Positions 35,908 to 44,316 of a stretch of 64,000 nt of DNA are shown one piece after another. The notes beneath the pieces are model-generated. The model worked only from the letters and a program-made list of their open reading frames with translations, made no database searches and had not been told where the DNA came from. Made by a program: the position numbers and the translations under genes. The stretch is from Qipengyuania vulgaris (GTDB taxonomy: Bacteria > Pseudomonadota > Alphaproteobacteria > Sphingomonadales > Sphingomonadaceae): positions 62,001 through 126,000 of the forward strand of contig NZ_WTYC01000006.1 of assembly GCF_009827325.1 (NCBI RefSeq). The letters run 5' to 3'. Every line of letters starts with the position of its first letter. Within the stretch, counting starts at the first letter, position 1.

Positions 35908-36654
35908 GTGGAATTGTTCGCCGGTTATGGCACGGCGGCGGTAATCGCCGCGCTGCTGGCCGCTTTCGGTTCCGCCTTCGTGCGCGGACTGACGGGGTTC
36001 GGCATGGCGATCCTGCTCGTGCCGATCCTCGCGCTGGCGCTCGCGCCGGTGGACGCGGTGCTGCTGGCGAACTTCCTCTCCGTGTTCATCGGCCTGACCG
36101 AGCTCCGGCGGCTGCTGCGGGGTGCGGAACGTTCGGCATGGATCATCATCACGCTGGTCGCCGTGACCACACCCCTCGGCCTCTATGCACTCACCGTCAC
36201 AAGCCCCGATATCGCGCGGCTGGTCATCGCCGTCATCGCTCTCTCCGCCTTCCTCGCCATTCTGCTTCCGCGCCGCGGAGGCCTAGACCACCATCCCGCA
36301 ACCACCACGGGTGTCGGGGTGCTGAGCGGCCTGATGACCGGTTATGCCGGAATGCCGGGACCGCCCGTCGTGCCCTATTACGTGGGGCGCGACATCCCGC
36401 GCGAGGTGGCCAAGGCTTCGATGATGCTGATCTTCACCTGCGCATCGAGCGTGGGATTGGCGGGCGGCGCGGCGATCGGCGTTCTCGACTGGTCTCTGGT
36501 CCCGCTGGCTGCGCTGCTGTTTCCCGCCGTGCTGCTGGGCAACCGCTTGGGCGACAAGGCATCGGGCCGGATCGAGGACCGGACCTGGCGAATCAGCGTG
36601 GGTGTGGTGCTTGGCGGAGCGGCAGTGGGCGCGCTGTGGAAGGCGTTCGGCTAG
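35908..36654 (+). CDS. TauE/SafE family sulfite exporter-like permease
   Basis: This 248-residue membrane protein has seven to eight spans and the TauE/SafE signature at the start of each half: VRGLTGFGMAILLVPILAL and TGYAGMPGPPVVPYYV. The family exports sulfite, sulfoacetate or other organosulfur anions; the substrate here is unknown. It starts at GTG 35908, eight bases after thrS, so it is probably transcribed with it, which is an unusual pairing. Confidence 0.86.
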   Translation: MELFAGYGTAAVIAALLAAFGSAFVRGLTGFGMAILLVPILALALAPVDAVLLANFLSVFIGLTELRRLLRGAERSAWIIITLVAVTTPLGLYALTVTSPDIARLVIAVIALSAFLAILLPRRGGLDHHPATTTGVGVLSGLMTGYAGMPGPPVVPYYVGRDIPREVAKASMMLIFTCASSVGLAGGAAIGVLDWSLVPLAALLFPAVLLGNRLGDKASGRIEDRTWRISVGVVLGGAAVGALWKAFG

Positions 36655-36683
36655 CGTGCGAACTTTTCCCGCGCGAGTCCTAA

Positions 36684-36812
36684 TCAGAAGGGGAGCGCGG
36701 GTCCGGCCAGGATCAGCGCAAGCCCGCACCCGCTCACGATGGCGGCGCGCGCCGCATCGCCCAGCGGAAATGCCGGGACATGAAAGCGTACGAGAGCGAT
36801 AGCCTTTGCCAT
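36684..36812 (-). CDS. Small hydrophobic protein, possible
   Basis: This 42-residue frame runs from ATG 36812 to TGA at 36684, with GGAG nine bases upstream of the start. The product has a basic-amphipathic first half (ALVRFHVPAFPLGDAARA) and one hydrophobic span (IVSGCGLALILAGPALPF). It follows the agmatine deiminase gene on the same strand after 45 bases. The coding call rests on the ribosome site, the composition and the position only. Confidence 0.4.
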   Translation of the reverse strand: MAKAIALVRFHVPAFPLGDAARAAIVSGCGLALILAGPALPF

Positions 36813-36857
36813 GCGGGCATTCTCCGCCCAATTTGCTAACGAAGGGTTAACTGTGCC

Positions 36858-37850
36858 TCACGCCCGGGGCATTTGCTGGCTGGCGCAGTGGAAACCGCCG
36901 CCGCCTGCAAGCACCGCATCGCCGCGCAATCCGATGGTGGCCCGGTCGGGGAACAGCTCGGCAATGGCCGCCACGCCTTCCTCGTCATGCGGGCTGCCGA
37001 AGGTCGGCACCACCACGAGGTGGCTGGTAATGGCGAAATTGGCATAGCTCGCGGGTTCGATCCGGTCGCCGCTCGTTACGAGGCCGGGCGAAGGGATTTC
37101 CTTTACCGTCACCCCCGCCGCCTGTGCCCGGGCCCTGGCATCGGCATAGATTCCGGCGTTGGGATCGTCCTTGCCGGTGGCTCGCGGCAGCGCCAGCGTA
37201 TTGGGTCCGACGAACCGCGCCAGATTGTCCACGTGCCCGTCGGTATGATCGTTTATCAATCCATCGCCGAGCCACAGCACGCGGGTGAAGCCCAAGTCCT
37301 GCTTCAGACGGTCCTCTATCTCGGTGCGGGAGAGCTGCGGATTGCGATTGGGATTGAGCAGGCATTGCTCGGTCGTCGCGACGAGGCCGGTGCCGTCGCC
37401 ATCGATCGCGCCGCCCTCGAGAATCCAGTCCGAGACTTCCAGCGGCAGGCCGGCGTCCTCGGCCAGTTCCGCGCCGACAGTCTGATCTCCGTCCATCAGA
37501 TACTTGCCGCCCCAGCCGTTGAAACCGAAACGCCGTGCGACCCTGTGGCCCCTGCCGTCGATCAGCACCAGGGGGCCGGTATCGCGCAGCCAGACGTCCC
37601 CGTAGGTCCGGCGCTCAAACTTCACCCCACCGCTCACGAGATCGCGTGCGCGCTGTTCGTTCGCCGCATCGCGGACCAGAAGGCGCACCTCCTGCCCGCT
37701 TTCGGCCACGGAATTGGCGAAAGCGGCAATCTGCTCCTGCGCCTGCGGAAGCACCTCTGGCCATTCCTCGGCGTCGTGCGGGAAGCCGATCCACAGCCAG
37801 TCCTGCGGGGCCCATTCGGGGGGCATGGTCCATCGGGGCGTATCGCTCAT
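36858..37850 (-). CDS. aguA: Agmatine deiminase
   Basis: Agmatine deiminase converts agmatine to N-carbamoylputrescine and ammonia on the way to putrescine. The 330-residue protein has the family start MPPEWAPQDWLWIGFPH, the RTYGDVWLRDTGP loop, WILEGGAIDGDG, the catalytic histidine region INDHTDGHVDNLARF and the nucleophilic cysteine in GGGGFHCASQQ near the C terminus. It stands 87 bases downstream of the flotillin gene, with a terminator hairpin between, so it should have its own promoter. Confidence 0.95.
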   Translation of the reverse strand: MSDTPRWTMPPEWAPQDWLWIGFPHDAEEWPEVLPQAQEQIAAFANSVAESGQEVRLLVRDAANEQRARDLVSGGVKFERRTYGDVWLRDTGPLVLIDGRGHRVARRFGFNGWGGKYLMDGDQTVGAELAEDAGLPLEVSDWILEGGAIDGDGTGLVATTEQCLLNPNRNPQLSRTEIEDRLKQDLGFTRVLWLGDGLINDHTDGHVDNLARFVGPNTLALPRATGKDDPNAGIYADARARAQAAGVTVKEIPSPGLVTSGDRIEPASYANFAITSHLVVVPTFGSPHDEEGVAAIAELFPDRATIGLRGDAVLAGGGGFHCASQQMPRA

Positions 37851-37887
37851 GCGCGGCGGTTAGAACCTGCGGAGCGGTTCGCGCAAC

Positions 37888-37919
37888 GAAAAAGGGGACG
37901 CCGAAGCGCCCCCTTTCCT
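37888..37919 (-). terminator. Rho-independent terminator of the flotillin operon
   Basis: Read on the minus strand, a GC-rich stem (GGGGGCGC with GCGTCCCC, loop TTCG) is followed by a run of T (CCCCTTTTTCG). It lies between the flotillin stop and the agmatine deiminase start. Confidence 0.75.
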
Positions 37920-37937
37920 TCTGCCGTTTTATTCAAT

Positions 37938-39707
37938 TCAGGCGTCGGCGGCCTTGGCCCCGTCCTTCGACTTTCCGTTCGAAGGCAGAGCAGCCTGTTT
38001 CGCCTTCGGTTCCTGCTTCGGCTCTTCGGCGCCGCCAGAATTGGCGGCTAGCCCGGCGGTCTGTTCCGCCGGCCCCTTGACCAGGCTGTTGAGGCTCGAG
38101 CCGTCGAGGCCCAGTTCCTTCATCAGCCCGTCCAGCACGGGTGCCTGCGCGCGATAGGCGAGCGCCGCGCTGACCGCATCGGTCGCGAGGTTGCCCGATC
38201 CGCCGCCCGCGGCGGCCGCGCCATTGCCGGCTCCCCCGCCCGTGCGGTGGCCGCCGCCATTGGTAAGGCCGTCGATCTGCACGATCTTGATGCTCTCGAT
38301 CGCTTCCATCGGCTTGGCGCTTTCGCGTACGAGCTCGGGCAGGACCTTGAGGAGCGCCATCTTGGTCTGCAGGCTGATCTGGTCGGAGGACAGGATGTTC
38401 GCCGCCTCGTTGATCGCCTTCTGACCGGCCGCCTCGACCTCGAAACGGACGCGCGCAGCTTCGGCCCGCAGCTTCTCGGCTTCGGCCTCGCCCGATGCCT
38501 CTAGCCGTGCGGCTTCGGCGCGGTTGGATGCAGCATCCTTTTCGGCTTCGGCATCGACGCGGATCTTGATTGCATCGCGTTCCGCCTGCTTCGAGGCTTC
38601 GATCAATTCGATCTTCTTCTGCCTTTCGGCGATTTCGCTCTCGCGGCTGGTCGCAACCTGTTCTTCGGCCGCAACCGCCTTGGCGCGGGCCGCGTCGGCT
38701 TCGGACTTGGCCTGGCTTTCCTCACGGCTCTTGTTCTGGACCGCGATCTGCTGTTCCTGCCGGGCGATTTCGAGCGCGCGCTGCTGGTCGATCCGTGCCT
38801 CTTCCACGAGACGGTCGGCCTCGATCTGCTGCGCATCGACCTGCTTCTTGGCTTCGATCCGCGCGGCATCGGATTCGCGCGTGCGTTCTGCCTGTTCGCG
38901 CGCGATTTCCGCCGATTGGGCGGCACGCCGCACTTCGACCTCTCGCTCCTGCTCCAGCCTTGCATATTCCTGGTCGCGGCTGATCTCGAACGAACGCTGG
39001 TTCGCCTCGAGGTTCTTGGTTTCCATCTGCACGCGGGTGTCCTGCTCGATGTCGTTGCGCAGTTTCTTGCGCGCCTCGATCTGCTCGGTCAGCTTGGTCA
39101 GACCCTCGGCATCGAAGGCGTTGTTGGCGTTGAAATGCTCGATGCTGGTCTGGTCTAGACCTGTGAGCGAGACCGATTCCAGCTCCAGCCCGTTCATCGC
39201 AAGGTCGTTGGACGACACCTGCTGCACCTTCTGGACGAAGTCGGCGCGCTGTTCGTGCAACTCGTTCATCGTCATGCCCGCAGCCACACTGCGCAGGGCG
39301 TCGACGAACTTGCCCTCGACCAGATCCTTCAGCATTTCGGGCTGCATCGTGCGCTGACCCAGCGTCTGCGCGGCCATGGCGATGGCTTCGGCATCGGGCT
39401 TCACGCGGACGTAGAATTCGGCTTTCACGTCGATCCGCAGGCGGTCGAGCGTGATCAGCGCCTCGCCGTCGCGGCGGACGACCGAGAGGACCAGCGTGTT
39501 CATGTTAACCGGCATGGTTTCATGAAAGACGGGCAGCACCAGCGCGCCGCCGTTCATGATCACCTTTTCGCCGCCGAAGCCGGTCCGGACGAAGGCGGTT
39601 TCCTTCGACGCCCGGCGATACATCTTCAGCAGGAAGGTCAGGATTATGATGCCGAGCAGCGTTCCGCCGCCGACCATGACCAGTGATGTTCCGAATAGAC
39701 TTTCCAT
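37938..39707 (-). CDS. Flotillin family (YqiK-like) membrane scaffold protein
   Basis: This 589-residue protein has an N-terminal membrane span (TSLVMVGGGTLLGIIILTFL), an SPFH domain (FVRTGFGGEKVIMNGGALVL and VKAEFYVRVKPDAEAIAMAA), then a coiled coil of some 200 residues rich in A, E, K and R (residues about 225-430) and a glycine/alanine-rich C terminus. Flotillins organise ordered membrane microdomains and their client proteins. The YqiJ-like gene directly upstream, 12 bases away, is its usual operon partner. The start is ATG 39707, with GAGGGGGA upstream. Confidence 0.92.
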   Translation of the reverse strand: MESLFGTSLVMVGGGTLLGIIILTFLLKMYRRASKETAFVRTGFGGEKVIMNGGALVLPVFHETMPVNMNTLVLSVVRRDGEALITLDRLRIDVKAEFYVRVKPDAEAIAMAAQTLGQRTMQPEMLKDLVEGKFVDALRSVAAGMTMNELHEQRADFVQKVQQVSSNDLAMNGLELESVSLTGLDQTSIEHFNANNAFDAEGLTKLTEQIEARKKLRNDIEQDTRVQMETKNLEANQRSFEISRDQEYARLEQEREVEVRRAAQSAEIAREQAERTRESDAARIEAKKQVDAQQIEADRLVEEARIDQQRALEIARQEQQIAVQNKSREESQAKSEADAARAKAVAAEEQVATSRESEIAERQKKIELIEASKQAERDAIKIRVDAEAEKDAASNRAEAARLEASGEAEAEKLRAEAARVRFEVEAAGQKAINEAANILSSDQISLQTKMALLKVLPELVRESAKPMEAIESIKIVQIDGLTNGGGHRTGGGAGNGAAAAGGGSGNLATDAVSAALAYRAQAPVLDGLMKELGLDGSSLNSLVKGPAEQTAGLAANSGGAEEPKQEPKAKQAALPSNGKSKDGAKAADA

Positions 39708-39719
39708 TATTCCCCCTCG

Positions 39720-40355
39720 TTAGTTCCCTGTGGGCGACAGGCGGCGCTCGGCCAGCGCAGTCGCGTAAAAACGATTGCCATCGCGGCGAACGAGCAGGAC
39801 CTCGTCGCCCGCGTGCAGTTCGGATGCCTCTTCATGCGGTTCGACCATGACGTGATGGGTCTGGCCATGCACATCCTTCACCCGGGCTCGCGCCGGAGAC
39901 ATGGCGCGTGCCACGCCCACAGTGATTGTCGCACGGCGGCCAAGAAGGCTTTCGGTGTTTACCGCGGTGGTATGGCCCTTGGGCAGCAGCGCGCCCAGCG
40001 GCCGGGCGAACACGCCCGTCACCGGTATCGCTGCTCCCGCTGCGATCAGCGCGGCGAGCCAGCCGTAAAGCGCCGAACCGGTGAGGCTTTGCGCAAGCTC
40101 CTGAACCGACAGGCCGATACCTGCGAACAGGAACAGGAATACCGCGAGCCAGATCGTGAGCGGAAGGCGCCCGATACCGAGCAGCGTCAGCAGCCCATCG
40201 AGCATGCCGGCGTCCGGCAAACCATCGCTATCGGCATCGAGGTCCACATCAGCATCGCCAAAGTCGGCAACGCCGACCAGCTGGACGACCGCGAGGACCA
40301 GCATGATGACGAGCGCGGCCGCAAACGGCATGTTATGCGGCTCGAGCAATGTCAT
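39720..40355 (-). CDS. YqiJ/NfeD-like membrane protein
   Basis: The 211-residue protein has three to four hydrophobic segments (FAAALVIMLVLAVVQLVGV, LTIWLAVFLFLFAGIGL, WLAALIAAGAAIPVTGVFA) and a C-terminal OB-fold-like domain (LLGRRATITVGVARAMSP, HHVMVEPHEEASELHAG, GDEVLLVRRDGNRFYA). An acidic low-complexity loop (FGDADVDLDADSDG) lies between the first two spans. It pairs with flotillin, as YqiJ does with YqiK. ATG 40355 has a GGGGAAA site upstream. Confidence 0.85.
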   Translation of the reverse strand: MTLLEPHNMPFAAALVIMLVLAVVQLVGVADFGDADVDLDADSDGLPDAGMLDGLLTLLGIGRLPLTIWLAVFLFLFAGIGLSVQELAQSLTGSALYGWLAALIAAGAAIPVTGVFARPLGALLPKGHTTAVNTESLLGRRATITVGVARAMSPARARVKDVHGQTHHVMVEPHEEASELHAGDEVLLVRRDGNRFYATALAERRLSPTGN

Positions 40356-40453
40356 GATTTCCCCACTTTGTGCGCAGGAGCGCCCCGCCTCCGACAAGCG
40401 CCGGAAGCCTATCGTCCTACTGTTGTATTCATGTCATTCACCTAGCAGAAATC

Positions 40454-40485
40454 TGCGACGAACCGTAGGAATATGCGACGAACCG
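40454..40485. repeat. Two direct copies of TGCGACGAACCG, 20 bases apart
   Basis: The 12-base word TGCGACGAACCG occurs at 40454-40465 and 40474-40485. The 20-base step puts both on one face of the helix. They lie about 100 bases upstream of the YqiJ-like start, where an activator or repressor could bind. Confidence 0.45.
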
Positions 40486-40719
40486 AGTTCGATTATTCTG
40501 CTCCTTGAGAGTTTTACTTGCCGAACCGGATTTCGACTTCGCGCGGCAGGCCCTGGAGCGCGCGGTGCCTCCTTTGACGGCGGTGTTTCGACTGGAGTTT
40601 GCCCGTTGCAGCGAAGTCGCGGAGCAAGTGGCGAGATTTCCTACATGCGTGCAGCCTGCCACAGTGCGGCGGCTCTTTCAGACCGTCGATCACCCGCATC
40701 AGCGTGCGCGCTCCGGCAT

Positions 40720-40860
40720 GGCGCAAGCCGACAACAGCTCTCGCAAGCCGACAGGCCGCCGGCGCAAGCTGACAGGCCGGCAGCCAAAGGTGACGCCTTT
40801 CCTGCCCAAGCCGACGGGCATTTTCCGCAAGCGGACGCTTTTTGCATAAGCCGACAGTGT
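40720..40860. repeat. Degenerate 21-base tandem repeat, about seven units
   Basis: The word CAAGCCGACA recurs in degenerate form. The GAC in each unit falls at 40730, 40750, 40771, 40792, 40813, 40834 and 40853, so the step is 20, 21, 21, 21, 21 and 19 bases. The units touch without spacers, so this is not a CRISPR array. As 21 is a multiple of three, every frame across it shows heptad repeats. Confidence 0.65.
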
Positions 40861-41001
40861 TTTGGCCCTGGACAGTGTAACACCCGGTCCATGTCTCAGG
40901 CTTCGCAGCGCGAGGCCGCACGCCGACCGCCTCGAATCAGGCGGGGAAGCAGAAGGTGGCTAGGCGCGGCGTCCAGGTTTCGGGCGCGCGCTCGGTCGCT
41001 T

Positions 41002-42549
41002 TCACGCCCGCTCCGTTTCGACCTCCGCCTTCGCCAGGAATTCGTCGCGCAGTTCGCGCTTGTAGAGCTTGCCGTTCGCCTCCCGCGGTAATTGGGCGCG
41101 GAAGTCGAACAGTTTGGGCATCTTGATCTTGGCCAGCCTGGGGGCAAGGAAATCGCGCAGCTCCGCTTCCAGATCGGCACCCGCTTCGGCCATATCCTTG
41201 GGCTGGACCACCGCGACCACCTTTTCGCCGAAATCAGGACAGGGCGCGCCGATCACGGCGGCATCCATCACCTTGTCGTGCGTGACCAGCAGGTTCTCGA
41301 TCTCCTGCGGATAGATGTTCACCCCGCCAGAGATGATCATGTGGCTCTTGCGGTCGGTGAGGTAGAGATAGCCATCCTCATCGACATGGCCGATATCGCC
41401 CAGCGTCATCCAGCCTTCCGGATGCATGGCCTCGGCGGTCTTTGCCGGATCGTTGTGATAGCTCGGGATCTGGTCGTTCTCGAAGAACAGCAGCCCGTCC
41501 TGACCGGCGGGGAGTTCCTCGCCGTCGGGCCCACAGACATGGAGCTTTCCGTGGATGGCCTTGCCGACGCTGCCGGGGTGCTGCAGCCAGTCCTCCGCCT
41601 TGATCAGCGTCATCCCGATGCCTTCGGATCCGGCATAATATTCATTGATGATCGGACCCCACCATTCGATCATCTCGCGCTTGATCGGCACCGGGCAAGG
41701 CGCCGCGGCGTGAAGGGCGCGCTGGTGGCTGGACAGATCGTAACCTTCGCGCTCTTCCGGTTCCAGCTTGAGCATGCGGACGAAATGCGTCGGCACCCAC
41801 TGGCTGTCGGTCACCTTGTATTTCTGGATCGTGTCGAGGGCGTGCTGGGGCTCGAACTTCTCCATCACCACGACTGTGCCCCCGAGGCGATGTGCGGTTG
41901 TGCACCAGCCCAGCGGGGCCGCGTGATAGAGCGGGGCGGGCGACAGATAGACCATGCTTCCGTCGGCTGGCATTCCCGCGCCCATGATCGCCAAGCCTAC
42001 CAGCGGGTTGACCGCCTCGATATCGTCACTGTCCGGCGGTGCAGGGCGCACACCCTTTGGCGATCCGGTCGTCCCGGAAGAATAGAGCATGTACTGGCCT
42101 GGTGCCTGGTCCGGGATCGGATCTGCAATCTGTCGGTTCAGCGCGGCCTCGTAATCTTCCGCGCCTTCGCCGCCGACGATCAGCAGGTCGATGTCGCCAC
42201 ATTCCTTCCGGAGTGCCTGCAGGACGTCGTCGAACTTCCGGCTGGTGACGAGCAGTTTCACACCGGCGTCTTTAAGGATGTAGCATATCTCGGGAGCGGT
42301 GAGGCGGGTCGAGACCGGCACCATCATCGTGCCTGCGCGCTGCGATCCCCAGACCAGCGGCAGGTAATGGATGGTGTTCTCCATCAGCACACCGAAGTGG
42401 TCGCCCCGGCTAAGACCCTTGGAGCGCAGCAATTGCGCAAAGCGATTGGCATAGGCATCCATCTCGCCATAGCTCATCGTCTCGCCGCTCCCGGCCATGA
42501 TGATGGCGGGGTGGTCGGGGCGTGATCTGGCATGCGATATTGGATGCAT
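41002..42549 (-). CDS. Acyl-CoA synthetase (AMP-forming)
   Basis: This 515-residue adenylating enzyme has the P-loop-like motif YMLYSSGTTGSPKGV, the A5-type motif NEYYAGSEG, the A7/A8 motifs GWMTLGDIGHVDEDGYLYLT and DRKSHMIISGGVNIYPQEIE, and the catalytic lysine in EANGKLYKREL. It activates a carboxylic acid, probably a fatty or related acid, to its CoA thioester; the chain length cannot be read. ATG 42549 follows GAGAGGA. It is a single-gene unit. Confidence 0.92.
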   Translation of the reverse strand: MHPISHARSRPDHPAIIMAGSGETMSYGEMDAYANRFAQLLRSKGLSRGDHFGVLMENTIHYLPLVWGSQRAGTMMVPVSTRLTAPEICYILKDAGVKLLVTSRKFDDVLQALRKECGDIDLLIVGGEGAEDYEAALNRQIADPIPDQAPGQYMLYSSGTTGSPKGVRPAPPDSDDIEAVNPLVGLAIMGAGMPADGSMVYLSPAPLYHAAPLGWCTTAHRLGGTVVVMEKFEPQHALDTIQKYKVTDSQWVPTHFVRMLKLEPEEREGYDLSSHQRALHAAAPCPVPIKREMIEWWGPIINEYYAGSEGIGMTLIKAEDWLQHPGSVGKAIHGKLHVCGPDGEELPAGQDGLLFFENDQIPSYHNDPAKTAEAMHPEGWMTLGDIGHVDEDGYLYLTDRKSHMIISGGVNIYPQEIENLLVTHDKVMDAAVIGAPCPDFGEKVVAVVQPKDMAEAGADLEAELRDFLAPRLAKIKMPKLFDFRAQLPREANGKLYKRELRDEFLAKAEVETERA

Positions 42550-42635
42550 CGGGGGTCCTCTCTCCTCCGGCGGTCCGCTTGAACGGGACTCGTCCGGTTG
42601 CAGGAAGAAACCTAACCGACCAGCGCGTGCGGGCA

Positions 42636-42673
42636 AGAAAAAAGGCGGCCGGGTCTCCCCGCCGCCCTTTTCC
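42636..42673. terminator. Terminator hairpin downstream of the M23 peptidase
   Basis: The stem GGCGGC/GCCGCC is flanked by a run of A on the left (AAAAAA) and T on the right (CCCTTTTCC). It lies between the M23 peptidase stop and the acyl-CoA ligase start, both on the minus strand, so it should end the peptidase transcript; it could also work in the other direction. Confidence 0.7.
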
Positions 42674-42701
42674 GCAGTCCCGAAGGGCTTGATGCCCGGG
42701 A

Positions 42702-43385
42702 TTATTCTTCGTCGTTACCGCCCTGTCCGCCCTCGGCCATCGCCAGCGCAAAGGCCTGCTGCGCGTCCGATTCGACCATGTAGGGAACCGGGTTCACGGC
42801 CTGGCCGTCGATGCGGACTTCGTAATGAAGGTGCGGACCGGTCGAACGGCCGGTCGAACCGACGTAGCCGATAACGTCACCCTTACGAACGCGAGTTCCG
42901 GCACCAACTGCGATGCGCGACATATGGGCATAGCGTGTCTGGATGCGGGCGCCATGTTCGATCGAAACGTAATTGCCGTAGCTGGAGAATGGCTCGGCCT
43001 TGGAGACATAACCGTCCGCCGTTGCATAGATCGGCGTGCCGGTGGTGGCTGCAAGGTCGACACCCTTATGGCCCATGCGGCGCTTGAGCACCGGGTGGGT
43101 GCGGGTGCCGTAATCGCTGGTCATGCGTGCATCGTGCAGCGGCATGCGTGAGGGAACCGAAACCTGGGGACGAATTGCCGCCACTGGCTGGCTGGGGTTT
43201 TCCCAGCGGGCGAAAAGTTCGGTGAACTGCTCATCACCGTCTTCCGATCCCTGCGCCGTAACCTTCGACATGTCGATGGCGCCCACTGCGGCAGCGGCAT
43301 TGGTATCCGCCTGTGCCGGAGTGGCAGCAATCGAAAGACCTGCTGCAGCCATAGTGAAAGCCAGCGTTGTGCGCTTGGTGATCAT
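42702..43385 (-). CDS. M23 family peptidase (LytM-type cell-wall endopeptidase)
   Basis: This 227-residue protein has a signal peptide (TLAFTMAAAGLSIAATPAQA), a linker and a LytM/M23 domain with the zinc ligands in MGHKGVDLAATTG and the HLH of STGPHLHYEVRI, plus the catalytic histidine in TRYAHMSRI. It probably cuts peptidoglycan cross-bridges in the periplasm or activates other hydrolases. ATG 43385 is chosen because it begins the signal peptide. It is a single gene with a terminator. Confidence 0.92.
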   Translation of the reverse strand: MITKRTTLAFTMAAAGLSIAATPAQADTNAAAAVGAIDMSKVTAQGSEDGDEQFTELFARWENPSQPVAAIRPQVSVPSRMPLHDARMTSDYGTRTHPVLKRRMGHKGVDLAATTGTPIYATADGYVSKAEPFSSYGNYVSIEHGARIQTRYAHMSRIAVGAGTRVRKGDVIGYVGSTGRSTGPHLHYEVRIDGQAVNPVPYMVESDAQQAFALAMAEGGQGGNDEE

Positions 43386-43527
43386 GCTAAACCCGTCCAT
43401 CCGGCACGGTTTCCCGCGCCTTTTTGTCCCGGATCGAAAGAGGCGTCCCGGCCTTTATCGATCTCTTTTCAACTCCGCCGGAACCCCCCGGCATCTCGTG
43501 AGTTTGGGTTTTGCTGGAAAAGGTTAA

Positions 43528-44316
43528 TCAGGCAATACCTGCGTAGAAGTCCCGCGATAAACCGGCTGCCGAACGCGCTGAGTCGTTGAATGGTGGCTTC
43601 AGACCCCCCGAAAAATGTCTTTTGACCAGATTTCGCCATGATCTTGGCGGGTTCTCCCCGCGCGCTGCGCAAATTTCCCGGAAATGCTTGGCACCGAGAG
43701 CAACATGACGAATTTCATCGTCAAGGATTCGCTGCAGAACTTTAGCCCCGTTTTCATCACCTTGCGCGCGAACACGTGACAGCATGGCTGGAGTGACATC
43801 CAGCCCCCGAGCCTCCAGGACCATCGGAACGATCGCCAGCCGCGCGGCAACGTCGTGAGCGGTGTCCTGCGCCGCACTCCACAACCCGTCGTGCGCAGGC
43901 AACGCCCCATAGGAAGACCCGAGCGAATCGAGCTTTCGCTCGAGAATCGCGAAGTGCATCGCTTCGTCCGCGGCGACCGAAAGGAAATCCGAAACAAAGG
44001 CTTGGCCCATCGATTCGCCGAATCGCCCTGCCATATCGAGCGCGAGGTCGATTGCGACGAATTCGATATGGGCGAGCGAATGCCACAGTGCGATGCGGCC
44101 CTGTTCCGAACCGCCCCGTCCGCGCCTTGGCATGTCGCGCGGCAAGCGCAGTTCGACCTGTGCGGGCCATGCGGGCCGATCCGGCATGGCGCAGTCGAAG
44201 GCGAAATCCAGCCGGCCTAGCCGCCAGTCACGCGCCACCTTGCGGGCAGCGAAGACCTTCGCGGTCTTGTCGCCGGTCAGCAAGGCATCGCGGATGGCGC
44301 AGGACACCGAGATCAT
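43528..44316 (-). CDS. DUF455 ferritin-like domain protein
   Basis: This 262-residue helical protein has metal-site-like E/H pairs in IALWHSLAHIEFVAIDLALD, VAADEAMHFAILERKL and ILDDEIRHVALGAKHF, the ferritin-like pattern of DUF455 (MiaE-like fold). A di-iron or di-manganese oxidase role is plausible but unproven. Its ATG at 44316 overlaps the bcp stop (ATGA), so it is the third gene of the glnE-bcp operon. Confidence 0.85.
   Translation of the reverse strand: MISVSCAIRDALLTGDKTAKVFAARKVARDWRLGRLDFAFDCAMPDRPAWPAQVELRLPRDMPRRGRGGSEQGRIALWHSLAHIEFVAIDLALDMAGRFGESMGQAFVSDFLSVAADEAMHFAILERKLDSLGSSYGALPAHDGLWSAAQDTAHDVAARLAIVPMVLEARGLDVTPAMLSRVRAQGDENGAKVLQRILDDEIRHVALGAKHFREICAARGENPPRSWRNLVKRHFSGGLKPPFNDSARSAAGLSRDFYAGIA

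Larger units (their letters stand above)
40356..41001. other. Gene-free stretch with two repeat arrays
   Basis: No gene is supported in these 646 bases. The left end should hold the promoter of the YqiJ-flotillin operon, with a pair of 12-base direct repeats at 40454-40485. A degenerate 21-base tandem repeat covers 40720-40860. Open frames exist on both strands but lack ribosome sites and recognisable content. Confidence 0.55.

Noticed and set aside
40720..40860. Possible CRISPR array
   Set aside because: The units touch with no unique spacers, and no cas gene is present in the window.
40505..40921. Open frames across the 21-base repeat on both strands
   Set aside because: They have no ribosome site, no recognisable domain and heptad repeats in every frame, as expected from a 21-base unit.
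41092..42525. Plus-strand open frame of 477 codons
   Set aside because: It is the reverse of the acyl-CoA ligase gene.
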